From positions 1 to 10,072 of the forward strand of contig JAEYVW010000417.1 in assembly GCA_023429365.1 (NCBI GenBank): a stretch of DNA of 10,072 bases, read 5' to 3'. Position numbers and translations under genes: made by a program. Positions 1 to 6,613 of this stretch are shown one piece after another. Each line of letters begins with the position of its first letter. Position 1 is the stretch's first letter. The notes below the pieces were generated by a model. The model was not told where the DNA came from. It was given only the letters and a program-made list of their open reading frames with translations, and did not search any database. Origin of the DNA: Bacteroidota bacterium (GTDB taxonomy: Bacteria > Bacteroidota > Bacteroidia > Chitinophagales > Chitinophagaceae).

Positions 1-237
1 AGGGTGGTGGAGTCAATTTTCGACATGCGTCCTTATTTTATAGAGAAGCGTCTGAAGTTGCGCAACCCGATCTATAGTGAAACTGCAGCATATGGTCATA
101 TGGGACGCGAGCCTAAATTTGTTGAAAAGACTTTTATTTCACCTGATGGGAAAAAGGTAACGAAGAAGGTGGAACTGTTTACCTGGGAGAAGCTGGATTA
201 TGTTGGTAAAGTGAAGAAAGCGTTTGGACTTAAATAA
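1..237 (+). CDS. metK: S-adenosylmethionine synthetase, C-terminal fragment (5' end outside window)
   Basis: This is the last 78 codons of methionine adenosyltransferase, the cytosolic enzyme that makes S-adenosylmethionine from methionine and ATP. The reading frame is open from base 1 and ends at TAA 235-237. The visible part matches the family's C-terminal end: the FDMRP segment, then [16 protein letters not shown] (tyrosine, AAYGH and GR are family hallmarks) and a late FTWEKLDYV block like the FPWEK(T)D of other MetK proteins. The GTG at base 4 is an internal codon and not a start, because the full protein is about 400 residues or more and most of it lies upstream. The terminator-like hairpin at 305-369 lies 67 bp downstream and could end its transcript. 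The identification is firm; catalytic residues are outside the window. Confidence 0.93.
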   Translation, partial: RVVESIFDMRPYFIEKRLKLRNPIYSETAAYGHMGREPKFVEKTFISPDGKKVTKKVELFTWEKLDYVGKVKKAFGLK

Positions 238-304
238 AGCTTAGCCGGTTAAAAGGTAACTTAATTCAACTTTACAGGCGTTACTTTCAAATTAAATTTT
301 AATT

Positions 305-369
305 GCCGGGGAGGCGGTGAGACGGAAAGAAATAAACTTACCGACTTCCGTCTTCCCGGCTCTTTTTTT
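305..369 (+). terminator. Terminator-like hairpin, copy 1 (after metK)
   Basis: The outer stem GCCGGG (305-310) pairs with CCCGGC (355-360) and extends by a G-U and an A-U pair. An inner stem pairs GACGG plus AAG (321-329, one bulged base) with CTTCCGTC (345-352). Seven Ts follow at 363-369. This is the form of an intrinsic terminator and it probably ends the metK transcript. The 8-nt left-side bulge is complementary to part of the apical loop (CGGTGAG against CTTACCG), so an alternative inner stem is possible. Confidence 0.75.
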
Positions 370-393
370 AGCGGAAGAAAAAAATAATTAATC

Positions 394-492
394 ATGAGCG
401 AGCAAAATATATGGCAGATGCTGGGGGAGAACAATTATCATAATAACTTGATCTATTATCAAATCAAATTACAATTGCCGGGGAGGCGGTGA
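394..492 (+). pseudogene. Truncated Nudix start or 32-codon leader ORF
   Basis: The ORF starts at ATG 394 with MSEQNIWQMLGEN, nearly the same N-terminus as the intact Nudix protein (MSEQNPWQVLGEK). After about 18 codons it diverges and runs into non-homologous sequence, ending at TGA 490-492 after 32 codons. By homology it is the remnant of a partial duplication and has no Nudix box. One oddity: its stop codon lies inside the left arm of the second hairpin (477-532), so a ribosome translating it would cover that arm. This is the geometry of a leader-peptide attenuator. Whether it is translated cannot be seen from sequence. Confidence 0.6.
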
Positions 493-541
493 GACGGGAA
501 GAAATAAACTTACCGACTTCCGTCTTCCCGGCTCTTTTTTT
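477..541 (+). terminator. Terminator-like hairpin, copy 2, in the Nudix leader (possible attenuator)
   Basis: This has the same structure as copy 1: outer stem 477-484 with 525-532, inner stem 493-501 with 517-524, then T535-T541. It ends only 23 nt before the Nudix ATG at 565. That gap is too short and A-rich to hold a full promoter, so Nudix transcripts should start upstream and pass through the hairpin. This suggests attenuation, or a hairpin that is leaky or serves RNA stability. CGGTGAG (487-493) can pair with CTTACCG (509-515), which excludes the inner stem and gives two competing folds inside one outer stem. No known riboswitch class was recognised. Confidence 0.6.
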
Positions 542-564
542 AGCGGAAGAAAAAATAAATAATC

Positions 565-1125
565 ATGAGCGAGCAAAATCCATGGCAGGTTCTGGGAGAG
601 AAGAAGATCTATGATAACAAATGGATCAACCTTACAGAATATGATGTGATCAATCCGAATGGAGGGAAGGGGATTTATGGTAAGGTTCATTTTAAAAACC
701 TGGCCATTGGCATAGTTCCACTTGACGAGAACTTAAATACCTACCTGGTGGGCCAGTACAGGTTTACGCTTGATGCTTATAGTTGGGAGATCCCCGAGGG
801 AGGAGGTCCCCTGGCTATAGATCCACTTGAATCAGCACAGCGCGAGCTGCTTGAAGAAACAGGTTTGGAGGCGGGGAGTTGGACACCGATTTTGAGAATG
901 CATCTCTCTAACTCCGTAACTGATGAGTATGCCATCATTTACCTCGCGCGGGAACTTAGCCAGTACGAGGCGAAGCCGGAAGAAACAGAAAAACTTGTAG
1001 TGAAGAAACTTCCGTTTAAAGAAGCCTGGCAAATGGTGGAAGACGGGAGGATCACTGATGCGATGTCGGTGGCGGCGATACAGAAGGTGAAGTGGATGTT
1101 GGAGAGGGAAAATAAATCAAGATAA
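565..1125 (+). CDS. Nudix hydrolase, ADP-ribose pyrophosphatase-like
   Basis: This 186-residue cytosolic protein belongs to the Nudix superfamily, whose members cleave nucleoside diphosphates linked to another group. The general layout (strand-rich N-terminus, WEIPEGGG before the box, VTDEYAIIYLARE after it) is like ADP-ribose or nucleotide-sugar pyrophosphatases. The Nudix box runs from G79 to L101 and contains RELLEETGL, with the metal-binding glutamates E94, E97 and E98. The glutamate normally found in GX5E at the front of the box is Ile85 here; the REUXEE metal-binding part is intact, so activity is plausible. ATG 565 is chosen because the duplicated copy upstream preserves the same start context. 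A palindromic repeat array begins about 15 bp after its stop. The exact substrate cannot be told from sequence. Confidence 0.88.
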   Translation: MSEQNPWQVLGEKKIYDNKWINLTEYDVINPNGGKGIYGKVHFKNLAIGIVPLDENLNTYLVGQYRFTLDAYSWEIPEGGGPLAIDPLESAQRELLEETGLEAGSWTPILRMHLSNSVTDEYAIIYLARELSQYEAKPEETEKLVVKKLPFKEAWQMVEDGRITDAMSVAAIQKVKWMLERENKSR

Positions 1126-1140
1126 GATATTTGTCGTGTT

Positions 1141-1453
1141 GAGCTTCGGGAAAGAAACATTTGCCACCGGTTTTATTCCCATGGCTTTCCCGAGAATTTT
1201 GGCTACTAGATGTCAGAAGCTTTAAGTGTCTGACTGGCGATGAACTTCGGCTGGAAATAAAAAACGTTATCCTACAGTTTTTTTCCGATGGGTTTGTCGG
1301 GAATTTTGGTTACTAGATGTCAGAAGCTTTAAGTGTCTGACTGGCGATGAACTCTGCCCAGGATTAAAAAACTATTTTCCTGCCGCTTTTTTCCCATTGT
1401 TTTGTTAGAGATTTGGGGTACTAGATGTCAGAAGCTTTAAGTGTCTGACTGGC
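1141..1453. repeat. Three-unit tandem repeat (about 101-107 bp) with invariant palindromic core
   Basis: Units are about 1141-1241, 1242-1348 and 1349-1453. Each ends in a 35-bp core identical in all three (1204-1238, 1311-1345, 1419-1453), beginning TACTAGAT and ending CTGACTGGC. The core holds an imperfect 23-bp palindrome: GTCAGA, two bases, CTTTAAG, two bases, TCTGAC. The remaining 66-72 bp of each unit are alignable but diverged: GAACTTCGG-like start, an A-run then a T-run that can pair, then a GAATTTTGG-like stretch before the core. Core starts are 107 and 108 bp apart, close to ten helical turns. With the flank 1454-1549 this fills the gap between the Nudix gene and rlmB. Function is unknown; no T-tract follows the cores, so they are not typical terminators. 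Confidence 0.9.
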
Positions 1454-1549
1454 TTTTCAATTTTGAATCGTCGCCCCATTTGAATAGCTTAGCCATCCCC
1501 TCCTCCTATCATTTATCCTGTTTAATTGTTTTTGTAGTTTCTTTGCTTA

Positions 1550-2317
1550 GTGAAAAATTTCAGGCACCCCCAACGCCCCAAGAAAAGCTCGCTCGTCATC
1601 GGCCCTTCTGCGATTATCAACGCAATCGAAACCGGGCGACAACTCGACAAAATTTACATCGATTCAAAATCTCAGGGCCCGGAGATCAGCACAGTTAAAA
1701 AGTTGGCTGCACAGCATAATATTCCCATTAATTACGTACCCGTAGCCAAACTGAATAGCTTTAATGTCTCCAATCATGACGGATGTGTTGCCCAGGTATC
1801 CAGTGTACATTACCAGGATCTGCAATCGGTCATTTCCTTTATTGTTGATTCTGGTGAAGCACCACTTTTTTTACTCCTCGATGGGATCACCGACATACGA
1901 AATATCGGTGGCATTGCCCGTACTGCACTATGCACTGGCGTTCATGCTATCATTATTCCGGATAAAGGAGTGGGAGCTCTCAATGAAGACGCGATTCTGA
2001 CATCTGCCGGCGCCCTGGAAAAGATCACGGTTTGTCGGGTCAACAGCCTGATGAAAGCCATCGACGAACTTCACATGAACGGAATTAGGGTGTACGCCAG
2101 TGAGATGACGGCAGCAAAAAACATTTTTGATTGCAATTTCACCGAACCCTGCGCCATTGTTCTTGGCAGCGAGGAAAAAGGCATCTATCCCGCGCTCATG
2201 AAGATCTGTGATGAAAAGATAAAAATTCCCATGAAAGCTGAGTTTGAAAGCCTGAACGTATCAGTAGCCACGGGAATGATCTTATACGAAGCAATGAAAC
2301 AGCGCATGGCGGAGTAG
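1550..2317 (+). CDS. rlmB: SpoU/TrmH-family RNA 2'-O-methyltransferase, RlmB-like
   Basis: This 255-residue SPOUT-class enzyme transfers a methyl group from S-adenosylmethionine to a ribose 2'-OH. The best fit is the RlmB group, which in E. coli makes Gm2251 in the 23S rRNA peptidyl-transferase loop. An N-terminal substrate-binding domain (about 14-90, starting SSLVIGPSAIINAI) precedes the knotted catalytic domain. Motif 1 is DGITDIRNIGGIAR (111-124) with Asn118 and Arg124; motif 2 is IVLGSEEKGI (203-212); motif 3 is IPMKAEFESLNVSVATG (226-242), with the SLNVS that forms the knot and cofactor pocket. The start is GTG 1550: an in-frame TAG at 1535-1537 blocks any earlier start and no ATG follows before the domain. 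The HMG-CoA lyase gene follows after 45 bp. The family is certain; the precise rRNA target is inferred. Confidence 0.86.
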   Translation: MKNFRHPQRPKKSSLVIGPSAIINAIETGRQLDKIYIDSKSQGPEISTVKKLAAQHNIPINYVPVAKLNSFNVSNHDGCVAQVSSVHYQDLQSVISFIVDSGEAPLFLLLDGITDIRNIGGIARTALCTGVHAIIIPDKGVGALNEDAILTSAGALEKITVCRVNSLMKAIDELHMNGIRVYASEMTAAKNIFDCNFTEPCAIVLGSEEKGIYPALMKICDEKIKIPMKAEFESLNVSVATGMILYEAMKQRMAE

Positions 2318-2348
2318 GGGTAATAAGACGCCGATCACTGTTTGATAT

Positions 2349-2356
2349 TAACTTTG
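2349..2356 (+). promoter_or_regulatory. Possible -7 box (TAACTTTG) just before HMG-CoA lyase
   Basis: TAACTTTG matches the Bacteroidota -7 consensus TAnnTTTG in all fixed positions and ends 6 nt before ATG 2363. No TTTG is present at the usual distance upstream (near 2326), so this is a half-match only. If used, transcription would begin at or next to the start codon. Confidence 0.35.
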
Positions 2357-2362
2357 CTTTTT

Positions 2363-3223
2363 ATGACTTCAAATACGATCAAACTGGTTGAATGTCCCCG
2401 GGATGCTATGCAGGGGTGGAAAAACATTATCAGCACCGATACAAAAGTGTCTTATATCAATTCCCTGCTTAAAGTTGGGTTCGACACCATTGATTTTGGC
2501 AGTTTTGTTTCACCCAAAGCCATACCCCAAATGGCGGATACTGCCGAGGTGGTTCAACGCCTGGATATTAGCGGTAGCCGTAGCAAACTTCTCGCGATTA
2601 TTGCCAATACAAGAGGAGCCGCAGAAGCAAGTGTTTTTGACCAGATCAGTTACCTTGGTTTTCCCTTCTCTATTTCTGAAACTTTCCAGCAGCGGAACAC
2701 CAATTCTACTATTGCGGAATCGTTGACAAGGGTAGAGGAAATTCAAAACCTGTGTATTAAAAGCGGCAAAGAACTGGTCGTTTATATCTCGATGGGATTT
2801 GGAAACCCATATGGCGATCCTTATGATGAGGATATCGTATTTGAGTGGGTAAATAAATTGGTGGCCCTTGATATCAAGATTATTTCGCTTGCGGATACCG
2901 TAGGTCTCGCAACGCCCGGACAGGTATATGATATCACAAGTTACCTGGTTGAATCATTGCCAGGGATAGAAATTGGCGTTCATCTTCATTCCACACCAGC
3001 TAACTGGAAAGAAAAACTGGGCTCGGCGGTTAGTGCAGGCTGCAAACGGTTTGATGGTGCCCTGAAAGGAATCGGCGGTTGCCCCATGGCCAATGATGAG
3101 CTCGTAGGTAATATGGATTCCGAATGGATGATAAAGTATTTTGGTGAGCTGAACATGCTTCCGAAGTTGGACAAAGAGGCGCTGGCGGAGAGCTTGAGAA
3201 TGGCCGGGGAGGTATTCACTTGA
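2363..3223 (+). CDS. Hydroxymethylglutaryl-CoA lyase-like (HMGL, DRE-TIM metallolyase family)
   Basis: This 286-residue TIM-barrel enzyme most likely splits 3-hydroxy-3-methylglutaryl-CoA into acetoacetate and acetyl-CoA, the last step of leucine breakdown. The N-terminal VECPRDAMQGW carries the family's R-D pair (Arg13, Asp14, catalytic base and metal ligand). The second metal site is GVHLHS (His207 and His209). The signature loop GIGGCPMANDELVGN (236-250) has Cys240, equivalent to the catalytic cysteine, and Asn250 as the probable last metal ligand. The loop is one residue longer than in the human enzyme. I chose ATG 2363 over an in-frame TTG at 2342 because family proteins begin close to the first strand and the extra residues overlap the promoter-like box. 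The genes on both sides lie on the same strand (45 and 58 bp gaps). Related pyruvate-carboxyltransferase-like enzymes are the alternative. Confidence 0.85.
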   Translation: MTSNTIKLVECPRDAMQGWKNIISTDTKVSYINSLLKVGFDTIDFGSFVSPKAIPQMADTAEVVQRLDISGSRSKLLAIIANTRGAAEASVFDQISYLGFPFSISETFQQRNTNSTIAESLTRVEEIQNLCIKSGKELVVYISMGFGNPYGDPYDEDIVFEWVNKLVALDIKIISLADTVGLATPGQVYDITSYLVESLPGIEIGVHLHSTPANWKEKLGSAVSAGCKRFDGALKGIGGCPMANDELVGNMDSEWMIKYFGELNMLPKLDKEALAESLRMAGEVFT

Positions 3224-3281
3224 TTGGATCGCGATATACAAGTAAGAGTAAAGATTAACTTAAAAATTATACAGGCAGCAC

Positions 3282-4322
3282 ATGGATTTCATGTTGAATT
3301 TCGAACCTGCTAAGATCCCGGTTCCGATCAATTACCGGGAGAAGATATTATTGATCGGTTCGTGTTTTACAGAACATATCGGGTCTGCATTGAAGGAATC
3401 CAAATTTTCTATTCTTCAAAATCCGCACGGAATATTATTTGACCCGGTCAGTGTATGCCGTAGTCTCATTTCTTATGCAGATAACAAACGATATACTGAG
3501 GCCGATCTTTTCCAGTTGAATGAGGTTTGGAATAGTTGGCAACATCATAGCCGCTTTTCGCATATCGATAAACTCGAAGCATTACGCAACATGAATGCTT
3601 CGCAGGAGAATGCTCATGAATTCTTAAAGCAGGCTGACTGGATCATTATTACACTGGGCTCATCATTTTACTACCTGCTGACTGATCAGGCAATAAGAAC
3701 CAGTGAAATGGCTGATAATACAAATTTGGGCAATGGCAAAGTGGGAGTCGCGAACTGTCATCGCGCTCCGGCCCAATGGTTTGAAAAGTATCTGCTGACC
3801 ATACCCGAGACCGTGGAATCGCTTGATTTATGCTTGCACCGGTTACTTCAGTTCAATCCGAAATTAAAAATTATTTTCACCGTCAGTCCTGTTCGTCACC
3901 TGCGCGATGGGGTAGTGGAAAACAACAGGAGCAAAGCCCGGCTGATCGAAGCCGTGCATCATATGGTCAATAAATTTGACCGGCTATATTATTTCCCTGC
4001 TTATGAACTGGTGATCGACGTACTCCGCGATTACCGGTTTTACGATATCGACCTTGCACATCCAAATTATATGGCTACCGATTTCGTCTTGCAGAAATTC
4101 GTCGGTAGCTGCATGAATGATGAAGCAAAACTGTTGATGGAAGAGATGAAGAAAATTAGCCTTGCCCGCAAACACAGGGCTTTTCAGCCAAATACAGAAG
4201 CCCACCGCCAGTTTTTGCGATCCAGCGCGGCCAGGGCAAAATCGCTGCAGGACAAATACCCATTCCTCGATCTGACAGAAGAACTGGAATATTTTAATTC
4301 AGCACAGGCGATTAATGAATAA
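3282..4322 (+). CDS. GSCFA-domain protein (SGNH-hydrolase-like fold)
   Basis: This 346-residue protein has the motif that names the GSCFA family: GSCFTEHIG at 26-34, with T in place of A. Ser27 would be the nucleophile if the SGNH-like fold is active. Further blocks fit the family: QNPHGILFDP (46-55), a NSWQHHSRFS segment, TLGSSFYYLLT, GVANCHRAP, TVSPVRHLRDG, and DLAHPNYMATDF, whose Asp and His resemble the SGNH block V pair. No signal peptide or membrane segment is seen, so it is probably cytoplasmic. The biochemical role of the family is not established, although it is common in Bacteroidota. ATG 3282 is used; ATG 3291 is also possible. The gene ends inside galM's last codons (11-bp overlap, 4312-4322, opposite strands). 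Confidence 0.85.
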   Translation: MDFMLNFEPAKIPVPINYREKILLIGSCFTEHIGSALKESKFSILQNPHGILFDPVSVCRSLISYADNKRYTEADLFQLNEVWNSWQHHSRFSHIDKLEALRNMNASQENAHEFLKQADWIIITLGSSFYYLLTDQAIRTSEMADNTNLGNGKVGVANCHRAPAQWFEKYLLTIPETVESLDLCLHRLLQFNPKLKIIFTVSPVRHLRDGVVENNRSKARLIEAVHHMVNKFDRLYYFPAYELVIDVLRDYRFYDIDLAHPNYMATDFVLQKFVGSCMNDEAKLLMEEMKKISLARKHRAFQPNTEAHRQFLRSSAARAKSLQDKYPFLDLTEELEYFNSAQAINE

Positions 4323-5346
4323 CCTTGTAAACCGTTTTGGTATAATAATTTTCACCCGGCCGCAAAATGGTATTAGGAAAGGAAGGAATGTTGATCGCAT
4401 TCGGGTGTTTTTGCGTTTCAAAACAAAATCCTGAAAAAGGCCCGTATGAGTCACCATTCTTCCCAACCATTGGTGCAATCCATTTGCCCGTATAATAATG
4501 AACAAGCGGTTCGGTAGTGTAGACTTCCAGTTTTATTTGTGAGGTTTCAGAATAAGCTTCGGCAGCCAGGGTGCAACTATTATCATTTTTATCTAATACA
4601 AAACTCTGATCGTAGCCATCGGCAGCATCCCAATCCTTATCGATACGTTTAAATTTCCTGAAATCATAACGATTTTCCTCCACCGGAATTTCATTTCCTG
4701 TCACCACAAAATTATCGTCCTGCTCTAGGATAGAAGAGGCGTTGATCTTTACCTGCTGCGAACCAATATGCCCCTTACCATCCAGGTTGAAGTAGCTGTG
4801 ATGGGTAAGATTGACGGCAGTTGGTTGATCGGTCGTCGCGAAATACTCGTAGATAAGTTCATCGTCGTTGGTAAGTTCAAAATGTATGACCGCTTCAAGG
4901 TTTCCCGGGTATCCTTCTTCGCCATCGGGACTAAGGTATTTAAGTCTAAGCTGCTGATCATTTCCTGATTCAAATTCCCATACTTTTTTGTCAAACCCTT
5001 CGATACCACCATGGAGATGGTCGTTACCTTTATTCCTGGCAACAGTATATTTTTTTCCATCGATATGGAATTCACCGTTCTTGATGCGATTTCCATATCG
5101 TCCAATGGCCGATCCGAAATAGGGATAACCGACGAGATATTCTTCAGCGAGGTAGTCTTCTACTTTGTCGAAGCCTAAAACAATATCCTTCGATCCGTAT
5201 CGTGGATTTTTCAAAATAAAAGAAGTGATAATAGCTCCATAATTTGTTATGCTAACGCTGGTGCCTTTCTCGTTTCTTAAAGTGAATAAGTAAATTCCTT
5301 CACCATTTGTGTGCGTAAAGCAGTATTGCCCGTTCAGGTTTTTCAT
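4312..5346 (-). CDS. galM: Aldose 1-epimerase (galactose mutarotase)
   Basis: This 344-residue enzyme interconverts the alpha and beta anomers of galactose and glucose, so that beta-galactose released from lactose can feed galactokinase. Family markers in order: GRYGNRI (82-88), DHLHGG (109-114) with His112, NLTHHSYFNLDG (179-190) with the catalytic acid His183, GYDQSFVLD (244-252) with substrate-binding Asp246, and FCFETQKHPNAINIPSFP (308-325) with catalytic base Glu310. No signal peptide is apparent, so a cytoplasmic form is likely; some Bacteroidota homologues are exported. Length is normal. ATG 5346-5344 is followed by MKNLNGQYCF. It lies back to back with galK (89 bp apart), suggesting shared control of galactose use, but no clear promoter or operator was seen in that gap. 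Confidence 0.92.
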   Translation of the reverse strand: MKNLNGQYCFTHTNGEGIYLFTLRNEKGTSVSITNYGAIITSFILKNPRYGSKDIVLGFDKVEDYLAEEYLVGYPYFGSAIGRYGNRIKNGEFHIDGKKYTVARNKGNDHLHGGIEGFDKKVWEFESGNDQQLRLKYLSPDGEEGYPGNLEAVIHFELTNDDELIYEYFATTDQPTAVNLTHHSYFNLDGKGHIGSQQVKINASSILEQDDNFVVTGNEIPVEENRYDFRKFKRIDKDWDAADGYDQSFVLDKNDNSCTLAAEAYSETSQIKLEVYTTEPLVHYYTGKWIAPMVGKNGDSYGPFSGFCFETQKHPNAINIPSFPNTILRPGENYYTKTVYKVIH

Positions 5347-5435
5347 TTAGTTTCTTAAGGTTTGTCTTCAATGTCTTTTCGTAATGACATATAAGGATTA
5401 TTCCTAACTTCAATTTTTAAAAATAGGACATAGCA

Positions 5436-6596
5436 ATGACAAAGAAGGAACTCGCTGAAAATTTTCGCAAACGATTTCATAGTGACCCCGAGTTTTTTTT
5501 CTTTTGCCCCGGACGGGTAAATCTTATCGGCGAACATATTGATTACAACGGAGGAAACGTAATGCCATGTGCTATTTCGATGGGAACTTACCTGGCGGTA
5601 TCAAGAAATATTGATAAGATGTTGCGGTTTGAATGTCTGAACTTTCCGGAAACGGCTGAGTTGCATCTCCAGACATCTTATTCTAAAACGGGCAGGGAGT
5701 GGTTTAATTATCCCCTCGGTGCCATCCATCAGTTGTTGCAGGAAAATCACGTTATATCCGGCCTTGATATGTTTTTTTACGGCGATCTTCCCATTGGCGC
5801 AGGGTTATCATCTTCCGCTTCGATAGAGATACTGACCATGTATGCCCTCAATGAAATTTTCGGTTTGAATATTTCAAAGGTCTCGATGGCCAGGCATGGT
5901 AAAAAAGCGGAGAATGAATTTATCGGTGTTAATTCAGGTATCATGGACCAGTTTGCTGTAGCAATGGGAAAGAAGGACCATGCAATTCTGCTCGATTGTG
6001 ACACACTTGACTACGAATATCTCCCGTTGCAGATCGGTGATCATGTCCTGGCGATCATCAACAGCAATAAACAAAGAACGCTTGCTGATTCGAAGTATAA
6101 TGAACGATTTGCCGAGTGTGGACAGGCATTGAAGATCTTAAAACAGGAACTGGATGTAACTGATCTTTGTGATATCAGTGTAGCCAGGTTTCGGGAACAT
6201 GAACACTTGCTGCACGACACCGTATTGAGAAAACGGGTAATGCATGTGGTCTCTGAAAACGAACGGGTGCAACAGGCGAGGAGTGCTTTACTAAGTGGCG
6301 ATTTAATACGGTTTGGACAACTGATGTATGAATCACACCAATCCTTAAAGGAGTTGTATGAAGTCTCAGGAATTGAACTAGATACCATCGTCGAATTTTC
6401 GAAGACCTATCCCGGTTGTATCGGAGCAAGAATGACCGGCGCCGGCTTTGGCGGCTGTGCCATCGCACTTGTGAGAAAAGACCGGTTTGACGATTATTCC
6501 ACTAATCTTAGCCAACACTTCAGAGAAAAGATTGGATATGTTGCGGACGTTTTCGCATCGGAGGTGGGAGATGGGGTGAGAGAGTTGGTGGATTAA
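5436..6596 (+). CDS. galK: Galactokinase
   Basis: This 386-residue cytosolic GHMP-family kinase phosphorylates alpha-D-galactose to galactose-1-phosphate with ATP, the first committed step of the Leloir pathway. The galactokinase signature GRVNLIGEHIDYNGG (26-40) holds the sugar-binding Arg27, Glu33, His34 and Asp36. The ATP-binding GHMP motif is LPIGAGLSSSAS (118-129). The GVNSGIMDQF segment contains the catalytic Asp171. The third motif, GARMTGAGFGGCAIAL, is at 330-345. Length and domain order are normal. Start ATG 5436 has an AGGA seven bases upstream (5425-5428), one of the few possible ribosome-binding sites in the window. It is divergent from galM; galT and galE are not present here, so the rest of the pathway must be elsewhere. 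Confidence 0.95.
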   Translation: MTKKELAENFRKRFHSDPEFFFFCPGRVNLIGEHIDYNGGNVMPCAISMGTYLAVSRNIDKMLRFECLNFPETAELHLQTSYSKTGREWFNYPLGAIHQLLQENHVISGLDMFFYGDLPIGAGLSSSASIEILTMYALNEIFGLNISKVSMARHGKKAENEFIGVNSGIMDQFAVAMGKKDHAILLDCDTLDYEYLPLQIGDHVLAIINSNKQRTLADSKYNERFAECGQALKILKQELDVTDLCDISVARFREHEHLLHDTVLRKRVMHVVSENERVQQARSALLSGDLIRFGQLMYESHQSLKELYEVSGIELDTIVEFSKTYPGCIGARMTGAGFGGCAIALVRKDRFDDYSTNLSQHFREKIGYVADVFASEVGDGVRELVD

Positions 6597-6613
6597 GAAC
6601 TGGTGTAGGCTTG

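Larger units (their letters stand above)
285..618. repeat. Near-tandem duplication of a leader hairpin plus Nudix start codons
   Basis: Two direct copies are visible: about 285-447 and about 457-618, offset 172 bp (171 after a one-base gap in the A-run before the ATG). Bases 301-380 and 473-552 are identical except for one substitution (A326/G498). Each copy runs through a GC-rich hairpin and a seven-T tract, then ATGAGCGAGCAAAAT. After these five codons similarity falls to about 16 of 21 bases and fades near 447/618. The second copy leads into the intact Nudix gene; the first is cut short. The likely origin is duplication of the gene's leader and 5' end. The hairpin block being far better conserved than the coding part suggests selection on the hairpin or gene conversion. 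Confidence 0.9.

Noticed and set aside
487..524. H-type pseudoknot in the Nudix leader hairpin
   Set aside because: CGGTGAG/CTTACCG and the inner stem interlock on paper, but connecting loops of 0 and 1 nt cannot span the stems, so mutually exclusive folds are more likely.
469..690. 73-codon minus-strand ORF across the Nudix start
   Set aside because: It is the antisense of the hairpin and the conserved Nudix N-terminus, with no features of its own.
1204..1453. Possible CRISPR array (three identical 35-bp repeats)
   Set aside because: The 72-73 bp stretches between repeats are alignable to each other rather than unique, the array has only three copies, and no cas gene is in the window.
1141..1453. 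Integron attC-like sites
   Set aside because: The units lack paired GTTRRRY/RYYYAAC core sites, there is no integrase, and no cassette ORFs lie between them.
1441..1698. 85-codon ORF on the plus strand
   Set aside because: It overlaps the start of the RNA methyltransferase in another frame and begins in the repeat array; its sequence resembles no protein family.
2342..2362. TTG start giving seven extra residues on the HMG-CoA lyase
   Set aside because: The extension is unlike family N-termini, overlaps the promoter-like TAACTTTG, and a good ATG follows at 2363.
5347..5435. Divergent promoter or operator between galM and galK
   Set aside because: No TTTG/TAnnTTTG pair on either strand and only 4-bp inverted repeats, too weak to call.
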